64,000 nt of DNA, from positions 1,302,001-1,366,000 of the forward strand of contig WACJ01000526.1 of the NCBI GenBank assembly GCA_008973525.1, read 5' to 3'. This stretch comes from Stenopsyche tienmushanensis (Eukaryota > Arthropoda > Insecta > Trichoptera > Stenopsychidae). The translations under genes were made by a program, and so were the position numbers. This document shows positions 21,437-32,985 of this stretch, piece after piece (position 1 is the first letter of the stretch; every line of letters starts with the position of its first letter). The notes beneath the pieces are model-generated. The model made no database searches, was not told the origin of the DNA, and saw only the letters and a list, made by a program, of their open reading frames with translations.

Positions 21437-22075
21437 TTAAAATTTATTATTAACCCTTTCCACTAACATTTTTTTCTGGGTAAGGGAAGCGCTATTTTGG
21501 CAGAAACCCGCCTTTAACCTATCTAATTGTGCACAGTATATCTTTGCTGTGACAGTTTGGCCAGGTTTTAATAATTCGTGGTGAATTACGCCAAAAAAAT
21601 CCCACCAAACACAAAAGAGGACCTTTTTCAAGGATAATGACGGTTGAGGGGTAGAAACAGGTACTGATTTCAAGAAAGCCACTATTTTTTCCTTCTTGGA
21701 CTGTTGTAGAGGACCCATTTCTCATCTCCAGTAACGATCCTTTTTAAAAATGGATCGGTTTCATACCTGGACAATAGCGATGAACAAATGGGTATCCGTT
21801 GTTCTAAGACGTAGTACCCAAATTCCCTATCTACGGTTTTTCCCGAGTCTTTTCAAATGGTTCTTTACTGGCGACCAGGGACAGCCAATGTCTAGCAATA
21901 ATTCCTTTATTGGTTTTCGAGGTTCAGATTCTAACAGAGAATTTAATGCGTCATCATCGACTATTGGAGATTTTGGTTTATTTTTCAAATCTCTGTCGCC
22001 ACTTTTGAATTTTTGAACCATCTATGGCATTTTTGAATATTCAATAGGTTGCCATATGTATCACAGATCTCATAT
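21437..22075 (-). pseudogene. mariner transposase, truncated before the second Asp
   Basis: Minus strand, reading from about 22075: EICDTYGN ... KCHRWF (first HTH), frameshift, KFKSGDRDLKNKPKSP, VDDDALNSLL and HLKRLGKN (second HTH). A scrambled linker follows, then RIVTGDEKWVLYNSPRRKK with Asp 1 in a shifted frame (around 21735). Then LKKVLFCVWWDFFGVIHHEL and LKPGQTVTAKIYCAQLDRLK. Sequence stops at SLTQKKMLV, just before the expected HDNARPH, so Asp 2 and Asp 3 are missing. No TIR found on either side. Confidence 0.87.
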
Positions 22076-23494
22076 AATAAAACTAAAGATACAAAAGACT
22101 TAAATGCGTTATGAAAGAAAGGTTACTCATCTCCAAGCGCTCCTACCTGACCTGAATCTCTAGTTCACAGCGGTTTCGGCGTGCTCCTGATTACGCGCTA
22201 TAACTTCGTAAATATTTCATATTCAGATTTTTCCTTTTTATAGTATACTCTCAATATGTTATATTTTCGAAGTACGTAATTAAAAAAAAACGTTTTTTTT
22301 TTCAACGTTGTAAAGGGTTTGCACCAATGCACCAAATGTACGATTGAGTTCAATTGAGTTAGTTGACTACTAGTTATTATAACACGATAAGCAAACTAAT
22401 ATGGATTTAATAACATCCTTATATATACATTGGATGGTATTATGTATCAATGATTGCGCGAAACTTGTATTCGATGTTAACTGTCAAACATTTCCAACTT
22501 TCTCAGTCTTGTGCGCTGAGCTTCCATCAGTTATGCCATTCGCAACTCTACCACAGGAGTTAAATTTGGAGAACAATTTGCTTCTTTATAAAATTGCTCT
22601 AATTGAATTTTCGTGTGTCGTTTTTGATATGTACCGAGGAAATTCGGCTTATTCATTAAAAATCACAAACGCAGTATATGTTGCTAAGTTTTATTTGCTC
22701 ATCGATAGATTTTTTAAATGAACTATTTTTAGTTAATTGGGTTTTCTATTCACGGTCGGACCCTTCAATATAATCATGATCAGGTCAAGGCCAATTAAGA
22801 ACAAAAGACCCTTTCAGCAAACAGTTGTATGAGAAATATACGTACAAAATTTAATTTTATATAATAAAAAAATTCTCGAGAAATCTTAATTTTCTCAAGA
22901 ACTATTAAACTACTGGATTGTTGAAACTTTGTTAAGATTGCAGCAATATGGGTTAATTGCTAAAACACAAGAAGTTCGACCCCCGAAAGGTAAATACATA
23001 TGTTTTTTTATTGTTATGTGCTGTTTATAAAATCATATTGTTTAAAATTTATTTCATATGTAAAATTACTATTTTTATCAAATAAACAGTATTATCCCGA
23101 ATTGATTTTCACCGTCGTTTTACTGAAATTATAACGAACCATTTTTCTATTGCAAAATTGTATAGTTCCCACAACATATTGAAGGAATCGATATCCGTTC
23201 CCCGTTCACTTTTGTCTACTGAAAGGATTATCAAATATGTATGAAGCGCATAACCATTGAATATTGGATGTAGCTTTTCTTCCGAATAAATTATTGATAA
23301 GTCTTATATCTGCTGTATGCGTCATCACATCAGATTTAAGATTTGCTATTTGTGATTCAGGATGCTGAGAAGTTCAATTTAATATTTTTCAGCTACCAAC
23401 CCAAAAGAGTGATAGAGTTTATGATAGAGTTATCCATTATCCGCCGCATTATACTCGTATTATAAGTTGCATACGGATAACAATAATATCCTGG
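22076..23494. other. No gene recognised
   Basis: AT-rich. A 106-codon ATG frame at 22401-22721 (starts MDLITSLYIH) is hydrophobic-looking but has no motif I can assign; chance is likely. Confidence 0.25.
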
Positions 23495-23498
23495 TTAA

Positions 23499-23864
23499 CC
23501 TTTTGATGAGTACAGTCGCGTATTTGCGATCGAATTCAGTGAGTTCATCAGTAATTCAGAAAGAGTATTCTTGTACATTGAGTTCGCAGATTATGAATGA
23601 GAGACAGAGACGAAGAGAGTATTTTCGGTACATCCTATGATTGTATAGATCGATAACCCACATTAATCGATTTCAATAGTCTTGTTTATGTTTACGCGAA
23701 GAAATCAACGGATATTGTGTGCCATCAACAGTGTTTATTTATTGATACACAAGCTTCATACGCGCTGCGCGGTCCTCACAGATAAGTGATTTGGTACGGA
23801 CGATAAGTGGCGGATATATAAATATAGCATCTATTTTTAAGACATTTTAAAACTACTCAAAGGG
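23499..23864 (-). mobile_element. piggyBac-like MITE, complete copy
   Basis: TTAA at 23495-23498 and 23865-23868. Ends read CCTTTTGATGAGTAC and CTACTCAAAGGG, imperfect inverted repeats with piggyBac-type CC/GG tips. 366 bp without coding capacity. The order of internal words is the reverse of copy 9065-9390 (CGCGTATTTGCGATCGAATT, GAGACAGAGACG, TTTACGCGAAGAAA, GTGTGCCATCAACAGTGTTT, GCGCTGCGCGGTCCTCACAG). Best-preserved with the copy at 60849. Confidence 0.8.
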
Positions 23865-24046
23865 TTAAGGTCGCAGTAACTTTATTTCTCAACTACAAAG
23901 ATCAAACTTAAACAGCGTATATGGTATTCAGAACTTTAATTGTTTCTGTAAAATTTTGTAAGCTTTCAACTTAAAATATGCATGCAAAAAGAGTAATAAT
24001 TATTTATCTTGTAATTCAAATCTATAACGAATTTGTTTGAGCGCTT

Positions 24047-24190
24047 TTTTAACAGGGGCATTAAACCGAAAAATGCTTGTATTTAATTAAAATTCACAGG
24101 ATATCACAGGATTCAGCGTAATTGCCGTCAAGATCGAGACATTTCTGTAGTCGGAGCATCAAATTTTGGACGCCAATGTCATAGAATCTG
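24047..24190 (-). pseudogene. mariner-family element M2, C-terminal fragment
   Basis: Matches 13490-13640: AAATGCTTGTATTTAATT, GTCAAGATCGAGACATTTCT, GTAGTCGG and CCAATGTCATAGA. On the minus strand the same tail motif is read (Gln-Asn-Leu, RLQKCLDLDGNY). No TIR retained. Bounded by unique DNA on both sides. Confidence 0.7.
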
Positions 24191-24925
24191 GTGTGAAAAT
24201 ATGTGATTTTTTTAAAATATATAATGTTCACTACATGCTACTTATAGTTGGAGTAGGGTTAATAAAGTTGTCTTGCTGTCGTGCATTCTGCTTTATTGTT
24301 CAACGTTGTAGTTTTGCAAGAAGCTGTATTTTCCTGGATCATTATTATCCCTGAAGAAGCTGCAGGTGGGTGTGCTTTATGACCTCATATCCTCACCGGA
24401 TTCAACGTATTACCCCTGTGGCACCAATTATGAATATTGCGTGAGTAATTCTGCACGGTTACTGTGGCAAATATAATATCAAGCTTTGTTTCAGGCAATT
24501 AAATTGACGTTGTTTTCATTTTATAAACACTCATTTCGAAACATTTCATTTTTGCTTTGGAGCATACAGCCGCTTTATCTGTGCTATATTTAAAATTGGA
24601 AACGAAATGGGTTGAAACATTAAAGCCATTCAGTTTACGTCACTGAAAAATATTAACATACGTCCAATATCATTTCAAAAACTCTATTATCTGGTTTGTA
24701 TTTGTTAATAATTATATAATAGTTTTAAGAAAAATTCAAATTGATATTAAAATTTTGCTTAAAGTCTTAAAAACAAACATAAATTACAATTTATTTAAAA
24801 TGCAAGTTGTCTTCATATATAAATCCACTTTTCTCTCAGAACCGTACAGCGTAATTAAAGCTTGTATATCAATGAATTAGTAAATAGAAAGTTATTAGGT
24901 TCGTCTCCATCACCTATGTAACGTC
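24191..24925. other. No gene recognised
   Basis: AT-rich; one GC-richer patch around 24340-24440 with no assignable content. Confidence 0.25.
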
Positions 24926-24929
24926 ATCT

Positions 24930-25668
24930 ACATACGTAATTACAATTTTAACATACTTCCTTAATTAAATAATTAATTAATTGGACTGACAAATGTCCAT
25001 GTAAAGATAAATGATGAATCACAGAATTTTCAAACGTGGTTTTTTCAGATTTGTCATTTGCCAATTGCTCACACAGTTGTGTAAACATCGATATATCGCC
25101 AACTTGAACTCTGCGTTGGTAAAGTTCCAATTTATACAGAAAACTTACAACTTAATTCTGTGTTGTCAAGATATACATCATATTTTCTTGTCATCAGACT
25201 GTTAATTTCACTGAAAAAATCAGCAAGATACGCCCGAATTTCAATAAATGATTTATGCTTTATTTTTGAGTACAACTTTATTTATTTTTAATTTCTCTGG
25301 TTTTCGAGAAACAATCATATTTCTTCATAAACCCTGTTTAAAATTCCCCCTCTCGACAGCCAGCGTACCCATTTCCTTGTTGGATCCAATCGGGAAGACT
25401 TCAGAACACTTTCTTTTCTCTTAAAAAATCAAATTCTTTTCCTGTCAACTTCTTATGAATTTTCTCGAAGTGTTCTTTTAGTTTGCTCGGTTTCATGTTC
25501 TCTGTACCAAGAACTTTATTACAAACAACACTCTGAGGATTTTCTATATTCCTGTCAATAATATTTTTGAAACCCTATTGTAGAAATCCTTCTTTATACG
25601 AGCGCTTTTTTCCAGAAGTAGAAGCCATTTCACTCAAAACACTGTTACCCCCAGGTTAGGAACCGCTG
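24930..25668 (-). pseudogene. hAT transposase remnant with BED zinc finger (ZBED/FAM200-like type)
   Basis: The terminus at 25668 (minus strand start) reads CAGCGGTTCCTAACCTGG, a typical hAT tip. The ATG at 25628 begins MASTSGKKRSYKEGF, stop, NIIDRNIENPQ, then SVVCNKVLGTENMKPSKLKE, HFEKIHKKLTGKEFDFL. This is the BED-finger region of ZBED5/FAM200-like hAT transposases, but the first zinc Cys of CVVC is Ser here. After a large internal deletion, 25130-25250 gives AYLADFFSEINSL, and 24950-25130 gives ELYQRRVQVGDISMFTQLCE, both from the middle of such proteins. The catalytic residues and ERVFS-type C-terminus are absent. The far TIR was not found. Confidence 0.78.
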
Positions 25669-27103
25669 TTCTAATGTGTTAATATTTGACGGTTTTTCAA
25701 TACAACGGCTCCAAATAATGATCATCCAATTTAAATAAAATATAGGAGATTTACTCTTATAAAATTGTTTGAAAGAGAAAAAAATATATGTAGATAGAAA
25801 AAGTTTATTCACCCTGGTTTGCTCACAAATCTCAAAATGAAATTATTCAAATTTACGCGCGAATCACATTTTGTTTGTTTGATAGTTTGTATTCCAAGAT
25901 TTAATTTCATATTAAAATACATAACATTAAGAAAGAAAAAAAAAACAGAAAATATCGCAAAAATTGTGATTAGTTTTGAAATAAATTTAAAATGCAAATA
26001 CCAACCGAAATCCCTTCTCCCCTCAAACTACCTTTATATAAATTGTGTTATTGAAATAGACTAAACCATGATAGAACTCCCCTGGGAAGTGAGTTTAAAT
26101 TGAATTTTTAATATAAAATGGAGTTTTTATCTGATTGCTCTTTCAATCTGCAATGATTGTTTTGCAGATAGAGGCTTATTTGAAGCACTACATCTAAATT
26201 GGTCTCAATTTGACTTACAAATTGGAATATACCCATAGGATTTACAATGTAACGACAAGTACGGAAGATTGAAAGAGATTTATAAGAATAAAAATACATC
26301 GCCGAACAGTTGAATAATCAAGTCCTGGAAGGAAAATAGATTTTTACTGCGAAGTCTTTTCGACGAGAAAGGTGATGATTGCCTCTTTTACATTTCTTTA
26401 GGATGGTAAAAATTAACGCATTGGCAAGCTCAACGTGCTTTTTTTATTCTTCTTTGCTGATATAATTTGGTAAAAAGCTTATGATCATCATTATCTAGTT
26501 AATGAAATTTAGTATATTTGAGTTCCATGTATTCATATATATATTAGCTTGACTATTTGAATATTGGCTGTAAGTAACATGTCCTTATTGGATGCATTAT
26601 CGGGAGCGTATTTTAAATCTCAGTTATTTTTATTTATAAAACTTCATTTTTCCTAGCGGAATTTTGTTTAACCGGTAGCAAATATTACTGTACAAACACC
26701 CTTTTTTCTTTTCAATGAAATTCGACCTCCATGGGACTAATATCTATTTGATCATTTCCCCCATCACATTTTCGATACGAAGGGATGCAATACACATTCG
26801 GAATTTTGCCCTGGGTGGTATAATGTTTCGCTACATCGATATTTATGTCTATTGGGTTCCTCAATATTTATAGTATAGCATTCATTATTTTGAGTAAGTA
26901 TTATCAGAACTTTTACGATCTCGCGAAAAATTATCTTTTGCGAATGGCTAACAATGTGAAAATTAATATGGGAAGCTTTTGCTCTTTTGGTCTCTGGAGA
27001 ATGTACATTTCAAATATTGTGTGGGGTGCAAATTACCATAAACTACACAAACTCAGATCTTCTGATGCCATGTACAATCCCAGTGCATATAACGACCGAC
27101 ATT
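25669..27103. other. No gene recognised
   Basis: AT-rich. A 123-codon frame at 26845-27216 runs into the next MITE and has no motif; treated as chance. Confidence 0.25.
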
Positions 27104-27111
27104 CTCTAGCG

Positions 27112-27335
27112 CGATGGTTGTCAAACTGGGGTCCGCGAAATTATAAGAAAATGGTGTTGAAGACTGAAAAACTAGGACGTTCTCAGCCTACATACTGGAT
27201 TATAGTGAAATCGTAATAAGAAATTGCGCATATCGAGAGCCGAAGGCTAGAATTTGAAGATGTAAAATACATAGGCTTGGGATGAGATCTGTAAAAAAAA
27301 TTGTTCCAGATACTACATAAGTTTAAGAACCCTTG
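27112..27335. mobile_element. hAT-type MITE, degraded
   Basis: Left end CGATGGTTGTCAAACTGGGG resembles the widespread hAT tip CAGTGGTTCTCAAACTGGGG. The right end in reverse complement is CAAGGGTTCTTAAACTTATG. Flanks CTCTAGCG (27104-27111) and CTCTGGCT (27336-27343) agree at 6 of 8 bases, consistent with an old 8-bp duplication. No coding capacity. Confidence 0.6.
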
Positions 27336-27343
27336 CTCTGGCT

Positions 27344-30335
27344 TATGTCCATATGCAACTTCCAACACTCCATTCTCATCGTGTATGATAATATTATATA
27401 TATGTTAGTATCAAATATATTTTAATTGGTAACATAGTCTTGTCTTGAGAGAACTGTACATATCTTTAGCTAAAATCTTTCGAACAGATTTCATAAAGCA
27501 TATAAAAATAATCGTAAATAATAAAAAATCGCTTCTTCCACCCATTAGCTTTGATGCCTAGCTCGTAAAAATCTCTCGTCAACTGCTATGGCCATTCAAG
27601 TATTAATTCAATTTTAGGACACCATTGAGGTCCTTAAAAACCACCCACCCTCGTAACACTAATAATAAATTAAAACGGCGTGCTATCACAACATTGCCAT
27701 CTTAAAGACGCTCGACCGCAAAATACAATCAATTTAAATCATTTAACAGTATTTATGGGCAGTTAAAGGCACTTTCAACAAAGCCAAGAGCTCATTATTT
27801 TCGAAAAGTGTCGCATAAAAGTCCATTGAGTTATTATTGTGGATGAAAATCGAATATATGTTTACAAAAGTGGAAAACATATTTTTATAAAAGTGGAGAG
27901 GCATTTATAACATCTCCTGCCATCATTATTTTATTGAGTAATCATGTAATTTACCTCGATTGGGATTTTTCCAATTGATTATGCTCTTTGATCTTTCACA
28001 CCCCTTAAAAGGAAAAAATATCAATTTGCCACAGACGATAGACTGTTAGAACCAACCCTGTATTGTTTGAACACTACGACATTTAAATCATTATTGTAAT
28101 AGGTCTATTCGGTCGATTGATCATTTGCCGTGCATAATTAAAAATCTGCAAGCCAATTACTACTTTTAGCTCGTTCATTATCATTACAAGTGCTAAATTC
28201 CCTTCATTAAATAAGCTAAAAATCGTAACCTCGATTACTTTTAGACCAGAATATAGGTGCTTTGGAGCCAATTGCCAAACGGTTGAGTTGAAACTATCGT
28301 TTGCATTCTACGTGTGACCATCTAATCATTTCGTCAGTAATGCATCTTCCAATAAATTTTCATATCAATCAATGCATTGGAAGATATTTTTTTGGAAGCT
28401 CTAGAAGAGTTTTAACTTTCTGCCGATTGCACCAGCTGTCATCTCCCCCCTCTAGATAGTTATCGTTTTGTGGATTGTTATCCTATTTTCCTTACGGATA
28501 CGATGACATTTCGACTTCTAATTTTCAACACACGCTAGGAAGACCGAAACTAAACTGATGTTCTGTCGAAACGATACCAGCGCTTCTACCTAAGACCTCT
28601 GTTCTAAGAATTTACAAATAAGAACGTCTCTCTTCTTTTAATTTCATTATTCTTCTCGTTTGTACCTGTCGTGTGCTCCAGCACCGAGAGGCGCTCACTT
28701 CAGTGCTAATAACATCAGAACGAATCGGAATTTTGTTTTGAAACTTTAAAGACATATTATTGGATAGTTTTACTAATAATTTAGTACATTAAAAAAATCA
28801 ATTTTTTGAACCGCCCAAACTGGTTTCCTCCCTTAAAGAAAGAAAGTGTTTGTCTTGTATGCCTCTGTCTGGAATGCTTTAATATATTTTTAATTACGAT
28901 AAAAACGGGTATTCTATCGCGTTTAGTAATTATTTTTATATTTTATATTATGTAATATACGAATTAATAATTCTCGTGAATTATATAGAGAGAAAATTGC
29001 GAACATTATAATTAAGATAGAGTTAATTGGATTCCTAGCTAAAATTATTTTAAAATTAATAAAACAGCCAATTGGCTATTAAATGATAATGTTAAAAATT
29101 GATATTGACAAATTAATCCACAGCTAATATAGTTTAATAACTTTCTTTATAAAATGTGGTTTGGATTATTTAAATCATGACAAAATAATCGTCGGAATCG
29201 GCTTAAAAAGAAAGATGTGTTAAAATACTTCTTAATTTAACTTTTAAATATTTTTGCGATCTGCTTTTCTTTTAACTGAAATTTAGACGTTTTCAAAAAA
29301 AAAAAAAATATTTCTAAACGATTACAGTAGCTTTGTAACTATTAAGTAATTAATAATGAATGATTTTTCGCACATCCTTTAAAAACTCAAATTAGGTGTC
29401 CTCATGGTTAAGCCGGGTTTAGAGGTTGGAATGGGTGTATTTTTTTAAGATAACTTATTTTCACATTTGAATTGATTTATTCCCGTTTGTTTTTTGTTGA
29501 CTGTAAATTATTCATGTCCTGTCTAAATAGCTAGTTAATTGAAAAGTATATAAGTCGATAGGAATTTTGATTTTCATTGTTTTCCATTCTGATGAATTGC
29601 CTGTGCTTTTTCAGTCGAATTTATAAAATATATTTGCAGCTATTTTCAAATTTAGCATTTGTATGGAATCCCTATTGTTTCCCGTCGGAAACTGCAGTGG
29701 AATGTATGAAATTAATGTACTGGAACATTTTTTATGTTTTTCAAAGGTCGATGCTATATTTCCTTCCAGCGCCCCCGATCCGTACATCTGCAAAGAATAC
29801 TAATGAAAACAATGAATATTTGTATTTTTCTATAATTTGGGCATTATTATTCATATTGTCAGGGCTGTGTAATTGAGAGAATCTCAAAATTAGTCTCGTA
29901 TTAGAGTTGGATCATGGAAATTTAGCCCGTTCCATTTGCCATAGCGGGTAGAAAATGCAAATGGTTCAAACCTTTTTCGCCTAAAATGAAAGCTGAAGAA
30001 GAAATTCAAAATACGCAATCTCGTGTTGTTAGCATTTAAGTGCTGATAGAACAGCTTCTTTGACTGTTTCGCCCTTCCATGAATTTACCACCGCCGTTAT
30101 AATTTTTGCTTTGAATTTTCATTATAATTATTTGGAAACCTATTAAACAATTGCTCACATATTATTACAAATTAAATATTAGCGTTGAAGTTAATAGAAT
30201 AATAAATAAAATGTATTCTCCATTAAAATAAAATCTGCATATTCAAGTGTGTATTTTGCTAATTGGGATATTACGCATAAAACATAATTAGTTGTATAAT
30301 TTTTATTAAAAAAACTTTTTGCATGTATTGTTTGG
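27344..30335. other. 3-kb single-copy AT-rich block, no gene seen
   Basis: No repeat shared with other parts of the window. The patch 27640-27960 and the homeodomain-core-rich stretch 28080-28330 (several ATTA/TAAT words, a TCGATTGATCA word) look more structured than the rest and could be regulatory. The 99-codon frame at 29577-29876 has chance-like composition. Confidence 0.25.
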
Positions 30336-30339
30336 AAGT

Positions 30340-30385
30340 GGCCTCATTATCCGAATATCACCACACTTTTATTAGTATTGTAAAA
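30340..30385. repeat. Short fragment of the Tigger element seen at 47 kb
   Basis: GCCTCATTATCCGAATATCA and TTAGTATTGTA match, in order, 47022-47062 inside the Tigger-like element. Only a few tens of bases; too short to orient reliably. Confidence 0.4.
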
Positions 30386-30479
30386 CGGTAAAAAAACCCT
30401 CCCACTACCACTACGTAAATGAAAACGGCTTAAAATAGAAAAATATTTTTAAAATTTTTTGAAAAATATACTTAAAATA

Positions 30480-31045
30480 CTAATTATTTTAATTACAAAC
30501 TATCATCGCTGTATTATAATTTTTGTTGCGATTTTCGATATGACTCAAAATCGCTTTCCTCTTCAGAAGAAATAGTATACCCAGTGTCAATGTCATCATT
30601 ATTCTGTGTAGATTTTCTTTTTCCAACAATATAATTCATAATTATAATAGTAAAGATATCACTATAGTCCCTAACTGCTATAACTCCGTAATTAGTTGAA
30701 ATTTTGGAAATTTCTTTGGAGAATGTATTTTTAAAAGACGAAACATTGGAAAAAACGAAATAATTTTTTTCAAAAATCTGAACCAGAATAAAGGGCGTGG
30801 TCGTAATTCAACGATAGCAGACGTCATATGATTTACACATTCCTAAATTATATATTTTTTCCAAATTTCGGTTAGTGTTGATGATTTATTTTTCTATTCA
30901 AAATATCTCGATATGTGAGTACATTCATAAAGAGTTTTATGAAATTTAAAAAAAGGAAAAATTGCCTTGAAAAAAACCGCATAACTTCGAATTCGCACAA
31001 AAAGAGGTTTGAGTGTATAAAATAACCACTCCGTTTACTAATTTG
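30480..31045. repeat. Family C dispersed repeat, copy 1
   Basis: Collinear with 51955-52640 and in its right half with 44830-45465: CTATCATCGCTGTAT, GTATACCCAGTGTCAA, ATAACTCCGTAATTAG, GTGGTCGTAATTCAACGATA, AATTTCGGTTAGTGTTGATG, ACCGCATAACTTCGAA, GGTTTGAGTGTAT. On the minus strand the left part encodes GKRKSTQNNDDIDTGYTISS followed by EEESDFES, almost identical in copy 3. A segment of roughly 110 bp present in copies 2 and 3 is missing near 30675. Class unknown. Confidence 0.75.
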
Positions 31046-32395
31046 AAAAGGCTCCATAGAGCAATAAAATTGCCCGACGTTAAATAATATGTTTGCAGGT
31101 CCACTAAATGCTTCTATGCTAAGATTCTTCTTCATCCCAACCCCTATGTATCATCCCTAGGCAACTACAGCAACGATGGCAGATATTTTAGATTGTGCAC
31201 AAGATGCCCAAAGACATCATATTTAAAAATGTAAAATAAGCAATGTGGATCCTCATTATTGAGCGATATGTGTGCAAGGTGGCGTAAATGTGTGACATAA
31301 TAACGTACGATCGAATGAGTAGTGTTAAGTATTATATTTATTTAGTTTATAAGCTAGTGTAAGGAACTTATCTCACAAAGAGGTTTTCACAAGGCATTTT
31401 TCCTCTATTATATTATTATGTATTATTCTTATGATAACTAAAATATATTAGATGTAAAAAAGGATTTTAACTTAATATTTTTATAGATCTTTTATATATT
31501 GCCGAAAGAATATATTTAATTTACAGTGTGCGTTAGTTATAGATGCTGGGTGAGTAATAGTGGACTTTGCAGACAGGTCATGTTTGCTTAATGTTATCCA
31601 TAATATTGTATAATTTTGGTGGAGTTCCTAGAGGTCCAAACCGAAAGTAGTATCCCTGTTTGTTTTATTAAATACACGTTATATTTGGTCCAGGTGTAGT
31701 TAAAGCGGGTATCGGGGTCCTAAAGCAATATTTACATGACAATGTTTGAAATGTCCGCGTTTCCAGCCGGGCGAGCAGCGGTAATGAATTTTTTAATCAC
31801 GCCGCTTAAATTCGACGACAATGTGCAAGGGGGTTGTTTTTTGATATTTTGGCGGGGGATGATTTCGGAGATATTTTCGGGAAAGGGCTTCGAAAAATAA
31901 AATTCGGCCTTTTGTGAATTTTTTTGGACGAGCCATAAATTTCCGTGATAAAGGCTCCCCTTTGGCCACATACTATGGACCGTAAAACCACATCGTTTTA
32001 AATAGGAGGCACTTCTCAAACAGTTTTACATATATTCAAAGGCGGTTTTCGGATATACTTGGATATTGAAGTCGACGGTATCATGAATTTTTAGAGAGGT
32101 TCTATGCGATGCGAAGGTGGTAAACATTTTATGACTAAATTCATGTTGACCTTATCATAACGTTAGTTCTAAATGTATTAAATCAATTGCAAAAAAAAAT
32201 ATGATAATACCTATATAAAACACTTAAACTTGGATTAATACACTAGCGAGTATTAAAAAAGTTTGTCCATGCACTATGTTCAAACATATTAATACATTCT
32301 ACTCATGCTTCGTTTACAGGATTTATCAATTAAGTTTGCAATTGCCTTGGAAATGAAAGAAAAATAATCGTCGATTTGTTATGTACTTGTCAAGC
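31046..32395. other. Single-copy block with a GC-richer patch at 31680-32000
   Basis: The patch carries open frames on the minus strand (to 95 codons, non-ATG start) without known motifs, and homeodomain-like cores (GTAATGAATTTTTTAATCAC near 31780). Could be a conserved regulatory block; unproven. Confidence 0.25.
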
Positions 32396-32985
32396 GTTCG
32401 GTCTTCGGTGGACTATGCCGTAAGACACAAACGTCATCATTTCTATTCATACCTGGATCAATTGGTTTGGCGAAAACAGCAACACATCAAAAACGTGTTT
32501 GACTCACTTTTAAATTTTATTTTGACTTCCATCACATCGTTTATAATTGTGTGTTTATATTGAAAATAAATAAATTAATGTGTTTTTATTTTTTTTAAAA
32601 GCGAGTACTCGGTATGCTTTGCAATGCCTAATTTTGTTGGATGGATTAAATCATGAAAAACGAAGATTAGAACTTACAAAAATTAACACTTCACAGTCCG
32701 GGTGTTCCGCGTTAAGCCTCATCAAAAGTCCGAGTATTTCACACTGAACTTCGCCCAAAGTCCGGACGATTTCGTGAGAAATTCATGAAACTCTACTTCT
32801 TTCATAAGATTGATATTATTTTTAAATCAGCTTATAGATTGGAACGAAATTTTAATAGTGTCTATAAAAGATCTTACTGCATCGATGTATTTAAACATAA
32901 CATTATTTTTTCATATGTGGTACGTATATCAGAGTGTCAAAATGCTAAAAGTGACTTTTTGATTTGAATAATATGAACAGCTATT
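32396..32985 (-). repeat. Family R dispersed repeat, copy 3
   Basis: The reverse complement is collinear first with 10597-10900 of copy 2 and then with 3000-3240 of copy 1. It is the piece that shows the two belong to one family. Shared words include TTCGGTGGACTATGCC, GAAACTCTACTTCTTTC, GATGTATTTAAACATAAC. The TTGAATCCTGGAG box of copies 1 and 2 is not visible here. Confidence 0.75.

Noticed and set aside
22401..22721. 106-codon ATG frame as a gene
   Set aside because: No motif, signal or neighbour supports it.
26845..27216. 123-codon ATG frame as a gene
   Set aside because: No recognisable domain, and its end runs into a hAT MITE; composition fits chance in AT-rich DNA.
29577..29876. 99-codon hydrophobic frame as a membrane protein
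   Set aside because: T-rich DNA gives Phe/Leu/Tyr-rich frames by chance; no motif or conservation evidence.
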